The notes: generated by a model from the sequence alone, not told the origin. DNA of 64,000 nucleotides from BD2-11 sp965115885 (GCA_965115885.1 OZ220479.1:434001-498000); one strand, 5' to 3'. Positions 51,782 to 64,000 are shown, numbered from the stretch's first letter. Made by a program: numbers and translations.

Positions 51782-54700
51782 GCCCGCCCGCCCCCGGAAC
51801 CCGATCCGGCGTCGGAGGCGGGGAGGAGCCCCGCCTCCTCCCGCTCCCAGTCGCGGACGACGCGCAGCCCCTCGAGCTCGGGCGCCCGCTCGATGCGCTC
51901 CCGGACCCAGTTCGCCAGCGGAGAGACGATGTCGAAGGCGCGCTCGCGCACCCGGCAGACCGCCCGGTAGTCGCAGAAGCGGCAGTCGCCGGGGTCGTCG
52001 GTGGGGAGAAAATGGCCGCCGGCGATGCGGTCGAGAAGACGGGAGACGAGTTCGGGTCCCCTGGCCAGGTCGGCGGCGGAGTAGCTGCGGATCCGGTTTT
52101 CGCCCTTGCGGGTGGGAAAGTGGTACTCCATGACCACGGACCGTTTCGGGTGCAGCCGCGCCGCGACCGCCGAGTAGATCACGTGCTGCAGCCGCCGACC
52201 TCCGTCGTAGACGCCCCTCTTGCCGGAAAAGCGGAAGGTGCCGCCGGTCTTGTAGTCCACGACCCGCACCCCGCCCGGCAGCGCGTCGATGCGGTCGATG
52301 GCGCCGCGCACCGTCACCTCGCCGGAGGTCGTGCGGAAAGGAAGGGGGGGCTCGTCCCCGAACCCGAACGCCCGCTCGGTGGCGATCCAGGAGGGCGGAT
52401 CCCGCCGCAGCATGTCGACGAACGACGCCGCGTCGTCCGCCAGCCCCTCCGCCTCTCTCTCTCGCACCGCGTCGCTCGGGGCGGGCACCTCGCGCACGGC
52501 GCGGCGGATCTCCTTCTCGAGAAGCGTCTCGACCAGGCGCACGAACGCCGGTTCGGAATAGCCGACGCCCCGCTCGCGGGCCTCGGTCAGGACGCGTTCG
52601 TACAGCCGGTGCAGGACGTTCCCGCGCCCGAGTGCGTCCAGCCAGCCCTCGGGGTCGTAGGTCGGATCGTCGGGCGGCCGAACGCGCGCCACGTAGGCGT
52701 AGAAGTAGCGCTTGGCGCAGGCGCCCAGCTCGGCCAGGGCGTGCGCCGACAGCTTGAGTTCGGGGTTTCCGCGCGGATCGAGCTCGGGGCGCGGGACGAT
52801 CTGGCCGTGGAAGGCGGTGACGGCGTCGCCGACCAGTCGGTCGCGCGCGCGCGCTCCGGCCCCGAGACGGGGAAACGCCTCCCGCACTCGTTCCTCGCCG
52901 TCCAGCAGGCGGCCGTCCCGTTCGAGCGACGCCATCCAGACGTCGGCGGCGTCCAGACGCGCCGCGCGCCGGGGAACCAGCCCCGCGCGCGGGCGGACGT
53001 GGGCTTCCATGTCCTCGAAGGTGGCCGCCGCGTCCGCCCGCATCAGCCGGAAGGCCTGCAGGAGATCCGCGGAGGGGGGAACGACGCGCGCCTCCGCGGG
53101 ATCCCAGGCGGCGTAGCTCAGGCAGACCGAACCCCGCAGGCGGGCGAGGAGCGCCGCCAGGGCGAAGCGCCGCTCGCGGCCGCGGTCGGAGGAGAGGGGC
53201 AGGTCGGCTCCGGCCAGCTTCCGGCGGTCGGCGTCGAGCAGGTAGGGATCCTGGGCGTCCGCCCCGCCCAGGCGGTGGGCGTCGAGGCCCACCACGAAGG
53301 TGGCCCGGCGGCCCGTCCGGCCCCCGTTGCCGATCTCCGAGAGGTGGAGCGCTCCGCCCGCCGAACTCCACGGCGCGCCGCCCTCCGCGCGCGGGGCGGG
53401 GACGGGAAAGGAGACGTGGCGGCGCACGGTGGCCGCGGCGGCCCGGTAGTCGGTCCTGCGCGTCAGGACCGCCTCGATGCGCTCGGCGATGCGCGTCAGG
53501 CGCTCGAGCGCGGTGTCGTCGACGGAGCTCCCCGGGGAGGTGCGGGCCAGAAACAGGCGCAGTCCCCGGGCCACCTGCGCCGGCGACACCGGGACGGCCT
53601 CCGGGTCTCCGTCCTCGGGAACCGGCGGCGTCGCGCGCAGGACCGGGGCCAGCAGGCCGCGCAGTCCCTCCAGCTCGCGGCGGCTTCGCCGCTTGCGGCG
53701 CTCCAGCCGCTCGTCCGATTCGCGCGCGCCGGCCCGATAGGCGTCGACGTCCGCCAGCGCCCGCTCGATGGCGGGGAGGTAGCGGGCGCGCCCCCATCCG
53801 ATGCGCAGCGAACGGAGCCGCCGGGCGAGCGCGGCGCCGCGGATCCACTCGCGGGGCCGGGGCGCGGAGACGTCGTTCGCGTAGAGCAGGGTCCGCACGA
53901 CCCCGGCGTCGAATCCGCCCTCGATCCAGCGGAAGTACGCCTCCGCGACCCGGCCGGGCCGGGTTCGCTCCACCGGCAGTCCGCTGGCGAAGGTCACCGG
54001 CACGTCCATCCGCTTCGCGAGCGCGTGCAGCGCGGATCCGTAGGCGGCCGGATCCGCGGCCACGATCTCGACCTCGTCCCAGCTCAGGCCGCGCTCGCGC
54101 GCCCGCCGCATCGCCTCGCGCAGTTCGGCCTCGACGCCGTTGGCCGCGAAGATCTCCAAGGCGGCGCTCGGCTCCTCCGCGCCGGGGGGCGGCGCCCCCT
54201 CCACGTCGTGCAGGTGGGAGAGCAGGCGCCCCTCCCGGGCCTGGCTCCACACCAGGGAACCGGGGACCTCCAACCCGCGCACCGGATCGGTCTCGAGCGC
54301 GCGCGCGCCCCGGCGCCGGAGCGCGGACAGGAAGCGGCCGGCCAAGCCGCGCCGCTCGATCCCGGGCGCCAGATAGACGCGTCGGCGCACGCGCATCCCC
54401 GTCCGCTCGGCTCCCCCTCCGGTCTCGAGTTCCCGTCGCGCCGCCCGGTAGACGCCCGCGGCGTCCGTCAGCCCGCGCGCCCGCAGGCGCGTTTCGTAGG
54501 CGTCCAGGACGCGGGACAGGATACGCGCCTTGGCGGCGTCGGCGAGCGGCGCGGCCGAGATCCGCGCGGGCCGCACTCCGGCGCGGCGCAGGCTGGCGAC
54601 CGCGCGCGCGAGCGCGCGCCGCATCCCCGCCCTCCGGGCCATCCGCGCGTGTTCGTCCTCCTCGCCCTCGAGCAACGCCTCGTCGATGGCTTCGTCGAGC

Positions 54701-55068
54701 AGTCCCTCCTCGTCGAAGGCGTCGGCCGGGCGAATCCCGCGCGCGGCCAGCGCGGGCCCGGCCACGGCGATCGCCAGCGCGCGGGGGGTGGTGGCCTCGA
54801 AGCCCACCCACGACCCGGTGCGCAGCCCGAGCTGACGCAGGAGTTCGCGGCCCTCGCCGCCGGTCCTGCACACGATCGCTTTGCGGTCGAAGGGGTGCTC
54901 GCGGGCGACGCGAGCGAGCGAGCGCACCAGCGCGTTCGCGTCCGCGGGACGGCCGGCTCGCTCTCGGGTCCCCGCGCCGTTCGGCTTCGGCGCCCCCGCC
55001 AAGGCGAACGACAGCTGTCCGTCCCCTCGCTCGGCGGCCGTCCGCGCGCGCCGCCCTTCGCCGCGCAT
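51778..55068 (-). CDS. addB: AddB-like nuclease subunit with iron-sulfur cluster
   Basis: A 1096-residue protein. The inactivated helicase-like N-terminus (RKAIVCRTGGEGRELLRQL) is followed by exonuclease V-type regions and a C-terminal RecB-like nuclease: VRGAIDRIDALPGGVRVVDYKTG. Four cysteines suited to a [4Fe-4S] cluster frame the nuclease: GACAKRYFYAY and CRFCDYRAVC. ATG 55068 shares one base with the stop of the fatty-acid-hydroxylase gene (TGATG). The N-terminus has no clear Walker A, as in AddB. The pair addB-addA is consecutive here, with the RNase Z-like gene next. Confidence 0.87.
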   Translation of the reverse strand: MRGEGRRARTAAERGDGQLSFALAGAPKPNGAGTRERAGRPADANALVRSLARVAREHPFDRKAIVCRTGGEGRELLRQLGLRTGSWVGFEATTPRALAIAVAGPALAARGIRPADAFDEEGLLDEAIDEALLEGEEDEHARMARRAGMRRALARAVASLRRAGVRPARISAAPLADAAKARILSRVLDAYETRLRARGLTDAAGVYRAARRELETGGGAERTGMRVRRRVYLAPGIERRGLAGRFLSALRRRGARALETDPVRGLEVPGSLVWSQAREGRLLSHLHDVEGAPPPGAEEPSAALEIFAANGVEAELREAMRRARERGLSWDEVEIVAADPAAYGSALHALAKRMDVPVTFASGLPVERTRPGRVAEAYFRWIEGGFDAGVVRTLLYANDVSAPRPREWIRGAALARRLRSLRIGWGRARYLPAIERALADVDAYRAGARESDERLERRKRRSRRELEGLRGLLAPVLRATPPVPEDGDPEAVPVSPAQVARGLRLFLARTSPGSSVDDTALERLTRIAERIEAVLTRRTDYRAAAATVRRHVSFPVPAPRAEGGAPWSSAGGALHLSEIGNGGRTGRRATFVVGLDAHRLGGADAQDPYLLDADRRKLAGADLPLSSDRGRERRFALAALLARLRGSVCLSYAAWDPAEARVVPPSADLLQAFRLMRADAAATFEDMEAHVRPRAGLVPRRAARLDAADVWMASLERDGRLLDGEERVREAFPRLGAGARARDRLVGDAVTAFHGQIVPRPELDPRGNPELKLSAHALAELGACAKRYFYAYVARVRPPDDPTYDPEGWLDALGRGNVLHRLYERVLTEARERGVGYSEPAFVRLVETLLEKEIRRAVREVPAPSDAVREREAEGLADDAASFVDMLRRDPPSWIATERAFGFGDEPPLPFRTTSGEVTVRGAIDRIDALPGGVRVVDYKTGGTFRFSGKRGVYDGGRRLQHVIYSAVAARLHPKRSVVMEYHFPTRKGENRIRSYSAADLARGPELVSRLLDRIAGGHFLPTDDPGDCRFCDYRAVCRVRERAFDIVSPLANWVRERIERAPELEGLRVVRDWEREEAGLLPASDAGSGSGGGRA

Positions 55069-55877
55069 CAGCGGCGCCGTTTTTTCACGAACGGGTACGC
55101 CAGCCGCGCCGCGAGCGAGCGCGGATAGGTCTCCTCCATCCCCTCGAAGCCGAGCCGTTCGGGTTGTTCCCGGTCCGACGGCCAGTAGGCGGTGCCGAAG
55201 ATCCAGTCCCACACGCTCAGCACGATGCCGAAGTTCTGTCCGCCCTTGCCGTGCTGCACCGCGTCGTGGTGCCACACGTGCATCTTCGCCGAGTTGAGCA
55301 GGTAGCGCAGCGGCCCCCAGTCGATGCGCAGGTTGGAGTGGTTGAGATTCTGCATCAGCGTGCCCGCCACGGCCATCAGGAGGATCACGGTTCCGTCCAC
55401 CCCCAGCACCACCAGCGGCAGGTACGACAGCGTCTTGTAGATCACCACCTCGCCCCAGTGGAAGCGGAAGTTCCCGATCCAGTCCAGCTCCTCGATGCTG
55501 TGGTGGAGCTTGTGGAATTCCCACAGCCACGGGATCCGGTGCAACAGTCGGTGGATGTTCCACTCCACGAAGTCCTTCACCAGGAAGAACGTCGCGAACT
55601 GGACCCAGAGCGGTTGCGCCGAGACCAGCGCCAGCGACTCCGGCACCGGCAGACCCAGCTCGAACAGCGCCCCGTTGAGGGCCTGCACCGCCCGTCCGGT
55701 CACCAGCGCCAACAGCACCCCGAGGTAGTGTCCGTTGAACGCCAGCCAGAACAGGTCCTGCCAGATCCCCTTGCGGAACGCGCGCTGCTCCCTGCGCCAG
55801 GGCCGGATGCGTTCCAGCAGAAAGCAGAGGAGCGAGACGGCGATCAGCCAGAAATAGTACTGGAGGTAGACGGGCAT
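55068..55877 (-). CDS. Sterol desaturase / fatty-acid-hydroxylase family membrane protein
   Basis: A 269-residue integral membrane di-iron enzyme. Hydrophobic segments near residues 5-20, 43-60 and 75-90; the His clusters HRLLH, HKLHHS, NLNHSN and VWHHD are the metal ligands of the superfamily. These enzymes hydroxylate or desaturate sterols, carotenoids or fatty acids; the substrate is not predictable. ATG 55877 (MPVYLQYYF) starts the first membrane helix; the longer frame lacks support. Its stop overlaps the addB start, an unexpected partner for a repair gene. Confidence 0.92.
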   Translation of the reverse strand: MPVYLQYYFWLIAVSLLCFLLERIRPWRREQRAFRKGIWQDLFWLAFNGHYLGVLLALVTGRAVQALNGALFELGLPVPESLALVSAQPLWVQFATFFLVKDFVEWNIHRLLHRIPWLWEFHKLHHSIEELDWIGNFRFHWGEVVIYKTLSYLPLVVLGVDGTVILLMAVAGTLMQNLNHSNLRIDWGPLRYLLNSAKMHVWHHDAVQHGKGGQNFGIVLSVWDWIFGTAYWPSDREQPERLGFEGMEETYPRSLAARLAYPFVKKRRR

Positions 55878-55956
55878 GGAGGCTCGAGTTCCCGGAAGCG
55901 GACGACGGAAAGGTACGACATATTCCGGCGAAGCGCGGCGCCGCGGCAACCGGCCT

Positions 55957-56583
55957 TCACGTGGTCGGCGCGTCGGTCAGGCGCCAGAGCGTCCAGCTCG
56001 CCACCGACCTGAGCGGCCTCCACGGCTCCGAGCGCTCGAGCACCTCTTGGGGCGCGGGTCGTTCCTCGAGTTCGTCCAGTCGGCGCAGGCCCTCGCGGAC
56101 CCCGAGATCGGTCGCGGGCATCACGTCCAGGCGTCCCAGCTTGAACAGGAGGAACATCTGAGCGGTCCAGACGCCGATGCCGCGCACCTCGGTCAGCCGC
56201 TGGACGACTTCCTCGTCCGTCAGCCGCGCGACGCCGCGCAGGCGCAGCGAGCCGGACTCCGTGCGCCGCGCCAGGTCGGCGAGCGCGAGCGTCTTGTTGC
56301 GCGACAGTCCGGCGCCGCGGAGCGCCTCTTCCGGGAGGGCCAGCAACGCCCCGGGCGTGGGGAAGGCGCGTCCGGGCGCGAGCGCGCGCACGCGCTCGTA
56401 GATGGTCTTCGCGGCGGGCCCGGCGAGCTGCTGGTGGACGATCGACCGGCACAGGTAGTGGAAGTTCGAGAAGCGGCGGCCGCTGCGGGAGAAGTCCGGG
56501 AACTCGGGGACCCGGGCCATGGCGGCGCCCAAGCGGGGATCGGCTTCGACGAGACGGGCGAGCTGTTCCGGGGTGGGTCGCAT
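55957..56583 (-). CDS. DNA-3-methyladenine glycosylase II (AlkA-like)
   Basis: A 208-residue base-excision repair enzyme. HhH-GPD motif: LTEVRGIGVWTAQMFLLF, with catalytic Asp in MPATDLGVREG. The upstream helix region has HYLCRSIVHQQLAGPAAKTI. ATG 56583 (MRPTPEQLARLV) is preferred; it lacks the AlkA N-terminal beta domain, as is common for short bacterial members. No Fe-S cluster cysteines are present, so it is not an EndoIII/MutY type. Confidence 0.93.
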   Translation of the reverse strand: MRPTPEQLARLVEADPRLGAAMARVPEFPDFSRSGRRFSNFHYLCRSIVHQQLAGPAAKTIYERVRALAPGRAFPTPGALLALPEEALRGAGLSRNKTLALADLARRTESGSLRLRGVARLTDEEVVQRLTEVRGIGVWTAQMFLLFKLGRLDVMPATDLGVREGLRRLDELEERPAPQEVLERSEPWRPLRSVASWTLWRLTDAPTT

Positions 56584-56732
56584 GGACGGCGCGGGGCGGG
56601 GGCGGAGACGGCGCGCTTCGGGACGGCGCGCGTCCGGCGGGCGAGACGAACGCCGACGGAAGGGATCGCAACCGCCGCGGCCGGAGTAGAAGGCGAAACC
56701 CGCAACCGACATCTTCGGATCCGGGAGGCTCC

Positions 56733-58667
56733 GTGTCCATACCCTTCCTCGCCTGGGTTCTCGCCGCGCGCGCGTGGTTCTCCGCTCCGGCGGCGGACGA
56801 ACGCGTCCCGCCGGATCGCGCGCGCGCGACCGTGTCGGGCCGGATCGCGGACGCCGACGACGGCGAGCCGCTCCCCGGCGCCCGCGTGTTCGTCACCGGC
56901 CAGACCGCTTCGGTCCTCTCCGACGGGGCGGGCGAGTACGTCTTCGTCCTCCCGGGCGAGGGCTGGGACGGGCGCGAGGTGGAGGTGCGCGCCGAACTGG
57001 CGGGATACCGGAGCCTCGCGCGCACCGTCCGCCTGTCCGGCGCGGCCACGCGGGCGGACTTGGCGATGACCCCGGACGAAGACGGGAGGCGAAGTCCGAA
57101 GTCCATGGCCTTCCTCCAGGCCTTCCAGGCTGCGCACGGATCTCCTCCTCTCCCTTCCGCGGGCCGGCCGCAGGAGGTGCGGTCGTTCGCGGCGCGGCCG
57201 ATGCCCGGGACGCCGCTCCCCGGAACGCGCCCCCGTCTCCCCTCGCCGGACTGGAACGCCGAATCCTACGCCTACATCGAGGAAGCGGCCTTCCTCGACG
57301 CGGGCGACAATCCCCTGTCCACCTTCGCGATCGACGTCGACCGGGCGTCGTACTCCAACGTGCGGCGCTTCGTCGCTCGGGGGGAGCGTCCCCCCGTCGA
57401 CGCCGTCCGCATCGAGGAACTCGTCAACTATTTCTCCTACGGCGAGCCGACGAGCGGCGGCGAACATCCCTTCTCGATCGTCGCCGAAGTCGGCGCGGCG
57501 CCGTGGCGGCCGGCCCATCGCCTGCTGCGCATCGGCGTCCGGGGCCGCGACGTCGCCCCCGAGGCGCTGCCCCCGGGCAACCTGGTCTTCCTGATCGACG
57601 TGTCCGGATCCATGGACGCGCCCGAGAAGCTGCCCTTGCTCAAGTCGTCCCTGCGGTTGCTGGTCGCGCGGATGAGACCCCGGGACCGGGTCGCGATCGT
57701 GGTCTACGCCACCCGCACGGGACTCGCCCTGCCCCCGACCTCGGGAGAGCTCAAGAGCGAAATTCTGTTCGCCCTCGATCGGCTGGAGGCGGGAGGGGGC
57801 ACCGCGGGCGGCGCCGGTCTCCGACTCGCCTACGAGGTGGCGCGCGAGAACTTCAGCCCCGAGGCGAACAACCGGGTGATCCTCGCCAGCGACGGGGATT
57901 TCAACGTCGGGCCGTCGAGCGACGCGGAGATGATCCGCCTCGTCCGAGAGGAGCGCGACTCGGGCGTTTTTCTTTCCGTGCTCGGGTTCGGAACCGGCAA
58001 CCTGAAGGACGCCAAGATGGAGCGGCTGGCCAACCACGGGAACGGCGGCTACGCCTACGTCGACGGCGAGCGCGAGGCCGCGAAGGTGTTGGTCGAAGAG
58101 TTCGCCGGCACGCTCTTCACGATCGCCAAGGACGTGAAGGTTCAGGTCGAGTTCAACCCCCGGGAGGTGCGGGCGTACCGGCTCGTCGGGTACGAGAACC
58201 GGACGTTGCGGGCGGAGGAATTCGAGGACGACCGCAGGGACGGCGGCGAATTGGGCGCGGGACATTCCGTAACCGCGCTCTACGAGATCGTTCCGGTCGG
58301 CGTCGAAGGCCCCGACGCGCCGCAGGCGCCGCCGTTGCGCTACCGCGCCCGCGCCGGCGTCGCGAGTCGGGCGGCGTCCGGAGAGCTCGGATTCGTCCAG
58401 CTCCGCTACACGCGGCCCGGCGAATCGAAGAGCGCGCTCGTGCAGCGAGCGTTCGCGGACGGGGGCGGCGACGGCTCCGGCGACCTGCGTTTCGCGGCGT
58501 CGGTGGCCGCCTTCGGCATGCTGTTGCGGGACTCGGAGCATGTGGGCGACTTCGCCCTGGGCGACGTTCTGGAGCTGGCGGAGGGATCGCTGGGCGACGA
58601 CCGGGAAGGCCACAGGCGCGAGTTCCTCGATCTCGTCCGCAAGGCGCGCAAGTTGCCGAAGCGCTGA
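56733..58667 (+). CDS. Von Willebrand factor A-domain protein (YfbK-like)
   Basis: A 644-residue protein starting at GTG 56733 with a good Shine-Dalgarno (GGGAGG). Signal-like N-terminus, then a carboxypeptidase-regulatory-like domain (residues about 30-110, VSGRIADADDGEPLPGARVFV), a YfbK-type von_Willebrand N-part (NPLSTFAIDVDRASYSNVRRFV), the VWA domain with MIDAS DVSGSM and a downstream T and D, and a C-terminal DUF3520-type part (TLFTIAKDVKVQVEFNP). Probably a periplasmic or surface-exposed metal-dependent adhesion or scaffold protein. Divergent from the AlkA-like gene. Confidence 0.93.
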   Translation: MSIPFLAWVLAARAWFSAPAADERVPPDRARATVSGRIADADDGEPLPGARVFVTGQTASVLSDGAGEYVFVLPGEGWDGREVEVRAELAGYRSLARTVRLSGAATRADLAMTPDEDGRRSPKSMAFLQAFQAAHGSPPLPSAGRPQEVRSFAARPMPGTPLPGTRPRLPSPDWNAESYAYIEEAAFLDAGDNPLSTFAIDVDRASYSNVRRFVARGERPPVDAVRIEELVNYFSYGEPTSGGEHPFSIVAEVGAAPWRPAHRLLRIGVRGRDVAPEALPPGNLVFLIDVSGSMDAPEKLPLLKSSLRLLVARMRPRDRVAIVVYATRTGLALPPTSGELKSEILFALDRLEAGGGTAGGAGLRLAYEVARENFSPEANNRVILASDGDFNVGPSSDAEMIRLVREERDSGVFLSVLGFGTGNLKDAKMERLANHGNGGYAYVDGEREAAKVLVEEFAGTLFTIAKDVKVQVEFNPREVRAYRLVGYENRTLRAEEFEDDRRDGGELGAGHSVTALYEIVPVGVEGPDAPQAPPLRYRARAGVASRAASGELGFVQLRYTRPGESKSALVQRAFADGGGDGSGDLRFAASVAAFGMLLRDSEHVGDFALGDVLELAEGSLGDDREGHRREFLDLVRKARKLPKR

Positions 58668-58866
58668 TTCGCGCGAACCCGCCGGAGGGTTGCGCGCTCC
58701 GCCGAGAACCTCGTCCCATGCTTCTTTCGTTTAGGATACGTCGCTACGCCATGCCGCGAATCGGGCGGTCCCCGCAACCCGAACGCGGGATCGGGGGCGC
58801 CGTGCGCCGGCTTCCCGGTCGTTCGCAGTCCCGACAGTCACCCCGGCGCACTTTGGAGAACGGACG

Positions 58867-61635
<2,769 letters not shown>

Positions 61636-61980
61636 CGGGCCGGACGACCGGGCGGGAGCGACGGAACGCTCGGGCACCGCTCGCCGCTGCCGACGCGCGC
61701 GTCTTCGGAGAAGGCGGAGGCCGGGACGCCGATCGCGCGCGACCGGGGGGAGGGTTCGCATCGACGGGGAATTCGGGCGTGGGCGTCCGGAGATCCGTTC
61801 CCGAACGCGGCGCGCTTGGGAATTCCGTTCGCCCCGCGATACCATGACGTGGTTCGCTTCCCCGTCGTCGAATTCCCCACGGGCGATCCCGGCCGGGGTT
61901 CGCGGCCGCTTTTTCGTGCGCAGGCCGGGGGGCGCGCTCTTTCGACGGACCCGACTCGATCCCGGAACCGCGAGGACCGC

Positions 61981-63273
61981 ATGACCGTCTCGTCCATGAA
62001 CCGTCGCGATTTCGCCCGTCTCTTCGCAGCCGGAGGGTCGGCGGCCCTCTTCGCGCACCCCGCGTTCCGGGAGTTCGCGCGTCGCGAGCCCGCCGTGCCG
62101 AACGTCCGCGGCGCCGGAACGGGCGGCGCGGTGGACTGGGACGAAGTGCGCGCCCGCTTCCTGATGCCGCCCGAGCTGTCGGTGATGAACGCGGCCAACC
62201 TGTGCCCGTCGCCGCGGGCCACCCTGCAAGCGGTGCACGACTACACCGAGCGTCTGGACCGCGCGCCGGTGCCGAGTTTCCGTCGCGAGATGCAGAACGC
62301 CAAGGAGCCCGCCCGGGACCGGCTGGCGGGGTTCCTGGGCGTCGCCCCCGAGGAGATCCTCATCGCCCGCAACACCAGCGAGGCCAACAACTGGGTCTCG
62401 AGCGGCCTCCAGCTGGGACCGGGCGACGAGGTCGTGATCGTGCGCGACAACCATCCCAGCAACAACCTCGCCTGGAAGGCCAGAGGTCGACGTTTCGGCT
62501 ACGCCGTGCGCGAGATCGAGCCGGCGATCCCGCATCCCGGAGCGGACTACTACGTCGAGGCGTTTCGCAAGGCGATCACGCCCGGCACCCGGGTCCTCTC
62601 CTTCACTCACCTGACCAACACCGCCGGCGACCTCTTCCCGGCGCGCGAACTGTGCGCGCTGGCGCGCGAGCGCGGCGTCTTCTCGGTCGTGGACGGAGCC
62701 CAATCCTTCGGTCTTCTGGACGTCGATCTGTCGCGCATGCGGCCCGACTTCTACACCGGGAGCGCGCACAAGTGGCCCTGCGGCCCCAAGGAGGCCGGAG
62801 TGCTGTACGTGAACGCCCGCGTCCACGACCGCTTCTGGCCCAGCGTGTACAGCGCCTACGCCGGATCGCGGGGCCTCGCGCGCACCCACGAGGGGCTGGG
62901 CCAGCGCGACGAGCCCGCCATCCGCGCCTTCGGCGCGCAGATCGGGTTCCTCGAGGAACTCGAGATGGCCGAGGTGGAGGCGCGTAGCCGCGAGCTCGCG
63001 ACCGCGCTGGTCGAGGAACTCTCCGCGCTCCCCGGCGTGCGCATGTGGACCGCGCGCGAACCTTCCCGTCGCGCGGCCGTGGTCACCTTCCGTCCGGGCG
63101 AGCTCTCGCCGGCCGCCGTGGTGGCCGCGCTCGAGGAGGACGGCGTCGTGGCCGCCGCGCGCACGGGCGCCGACCGCCCCGGCGTGCGCTTCTCGCCCCA
63201 CTTCTACAACGCGCACGCGGACGTGGAGCGGGCGGTGTCGGCGATCCGCCGGTACCTGCGCACGGGGCTGTAG
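61981..63273 (+). CDS. Tat-exported class-V aminotransferase (PLP)
   Basis: A 430-residue PLP enzyme with a twin-arginine signal NRRDFARLFAAGG at residues 7-19. PLP-binding signatures: ARNTSEANNWVSSGL, SFTHLTNTAGDLFP, FSVVDGAQSFG and Schiff-base K264 in TGSAHKWPCGPKEAG. Similar to isopenicillin-N epimerase/CefD-like or cysteine desulfurase-like proteins. The export of such an enzyme already loaded with PLP is typical of this Tat-dependent group. Start chosen at the ATG giving the Tat signal. Confidence 0.92.
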   Translation: MTVSSMNRRDFARLFAAGGSAALFAHPAFREFARREPAVPNVRGAGTGGAVDWDEVRARFLMPPELSVMNAANLCPSPRATLQAVHDYTERLDRAPVPSFRREMQNAKEPARDRLAGFLGVAPEEILIARNTSEANNWVSSGLQLGPGDEVVIVRDNHPSNNLAWKARGRRFGYAVREIEPAIPHPGADYYVEAFRKAITPGTRVLSFTHLTNTAGDLFPARELCALARERGVFSVVDGAQSFGLLDVDLSRMRPDFYTGSAHKWPCGPKEAGVLYVNARVHDRFWPSVYSAYAGSRGLARTHEGLGQRDEPAIRAFGAQIGFLEELEMAEVEARSRELATALVEELSALPGVRMWTAREPSRRAAVVTFRPGELSPAAVVAALEEDGVVAAARTGADRPGVRFSPHFYNAHADVERAVSAIRRYLRTGL

Positions 63274-63293
63274 CCTCGAGGCGGTCCCCTCGT

Positions 63294-64000
63294 TCAGCGT
63301 CCGCCGCCGCGCAACTCCTCCACGATGCGGTCCGCCAAGTAGACTTCCTCGAGCGCCTCGATGATTCCGCGCGCGTCCACCGACACGGCGCGCGCGCGGT
63401 CGGTCAGGAAAATGTACTCGCCGACGAGCCCCTCGGCGTTGCTGTCGAAGGCGAGCCCGACCAGCTCCAGTTCCGCGTTGACCAAGGGCGAGCCCGAGTT
63501 TCCGCCGACGATGTCGTTGGTGGACACGAAGTTCATCGGCGTGGCCAGATCCGGGTCGCCCGGCGGGTCGAGCCAGCGCCCGGGCAGATCCCACTCTCCC
63601 CGCCCGGTCCCGCCCGCGGCGTGCGAATGGTGCCGGTCGTAGAGGCCGTGGAAGGTCGTCACCACGGGAGCGGAGGTCCCGTTGTACTCGTATTCGGAGA
63701 CCACGCCGTCGGCGATGCGGAGCGAGAAGGTGGCGTCGGGCGGGACGTCCGTGCCGTACACCGCGAAGCGCGCCCGTCCCAGCGCCGCCGCGACCTGCTC
63801 CTCCTGGGCGGAGATGGGCCCGAGCGCTCGCTGGAAGGGGCCGACGCCGGAGACGAGCGTGCCCAGAAGCTGCATGGCCGGGTCGCCCATCCCCACGCCG
63901 CCGATCGAGACGGCGCCGACCGCGCGCGCCGAGTCCGACAGCAGGCTCTCGGCGACGACCGAGGCGGCGACGTCTTCCGCCCTGCGTCCGCCGAGAACGC
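63294..64000 (-). CDS. S46-family dipeptidyl-peptidase, 3' part
   Basis: The C-terminal 235 or so codons of an S46 peptidase (DPP7/DPP11 type); the frame continues past the right edge. Catalytic Ser in NDIVGGNSGSPLVN, with the usual following ELVGLAFDSNAEGL and RARAVSVDARGIIEAL. Such enzymes are periplasmic or outer-membrane-associated and release dipeptides. It converges with the aminotransferase gene after 20 bp. Confidence 0.94.
   Translation of the reverse strand, partial: VLGGRRAEDVAASVVAESLLSDSARAVGAVSIGGVGMGDPAMQLLGTLVSGVGPFQRALGPISAQEEQVAAALGRARFAVYGTDVPPDATFSLRIADGVVSEYEYNGTSAPVVTTFHGLYDRHHSHAAGGTGRGEWDLPGRWLDPPGDPDLATPMNFVSTNDIVGGNSGSPLVNAELELVGLAFDSNAEGLVGEYIFLTDRARAVSVDARGIIEALEEVYLADRIVEELRGGGR

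Noticed and set aside
48680..55128. Two antisense frames of over 1000 codons across addA and addB
   Set aside because: Shadow coding; AddA and AddB motifs are clear on the minus strand.

Overview
The window is GC-rich DNA (roughly 65-70 % by eye) in which almost every reading frame is open for long stretches. The gene set points to a Gemmatimonadota-like bacterium, inferred from content alone: a GWxTD-like secreted protein, NHL-repeat lipoproteins, an outer-membrane receptor with a carboxypeptidase-type N-terminal domain, M16 and S46 secreted peptidases, Tat-dependent enzymes and AddAB-type nuclease genes. No rRNA and no CRISPR array is visible; one tRNA (Lys, TTT) is present.

Layout. 1-13 kb holds chromosomal genes: the end of hpt, ftsH, cdaA (c-di-AMP synthase), a secreted GWxTD-like protein, a small lipoprotein, a TonB-dependent receptor, a DUF1028/RidA gene pair and an NHL-repeat lipoprotein. 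13.2-32.1 kb is a defence and mobile-element island. 32-38.4 kb carries a DinB-like protein, a three-subunit Tat-exported molybdenum aldehyde oxidoreductase (PaoABC-like) and another NHL-repeat protein. 38.9-39.6 kb is a HicBA-like toxin-antitoxin pair ending in a perfect 20-bp hairpin. 39.9-64 kb returns to chromosomal genes: GPP34 protein, amidase, an odd plug-like membrane protein, FAD oxidoreductase, M23 peptidase, tRNA-Lys, rnhB, rplS, an RNase Z-like hydrolase, addA and addB, fatty-acid hydroxylase, AlkA-type glycosylase, a VWA protein, an M16 peptidase, a class-V aminotransferase and the end of an S46 peptidase.

The island is the most interesting part. On the minus strand, from 27.9 down to 17.3 kb, runs one compact unit: hsdM, an 80-residue ORF, hsdS, hsdR, an OLD-family ATPase/TOPRIM nuclease and a UvrD-like helicase. 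The last two overlap by ATGA and match the Gabija pair GajA/GajB. Next to it lie a tyrosine recombinase and a DUF4143-type ATPase. On both sides, on the opposite strand, are decayed pieces of a related unit: a deleted hsdM plus half an hsdS at 13.2-14.2 kb, and the end of hsdR plus a broken gajB-like helicase at 28.8-32.1 kb. The helicase remnant is interrupted by an IS630-family element and a small MITE-like element. Read together, an older hsdM-hsdS-hsdR-helicase unit seems to have been split by a newer, inverted version of itself. In the intact hsdS the two specificity halves are identical over about 440 bp, so it should read a symmetric target, while the half-hsdS remnant carries a different specificity domain in inverted orientation beside the recombinase.

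Functions were assigned by reading motifs and recalling families; no database search was possible. Percent identities are by-eye estimates.
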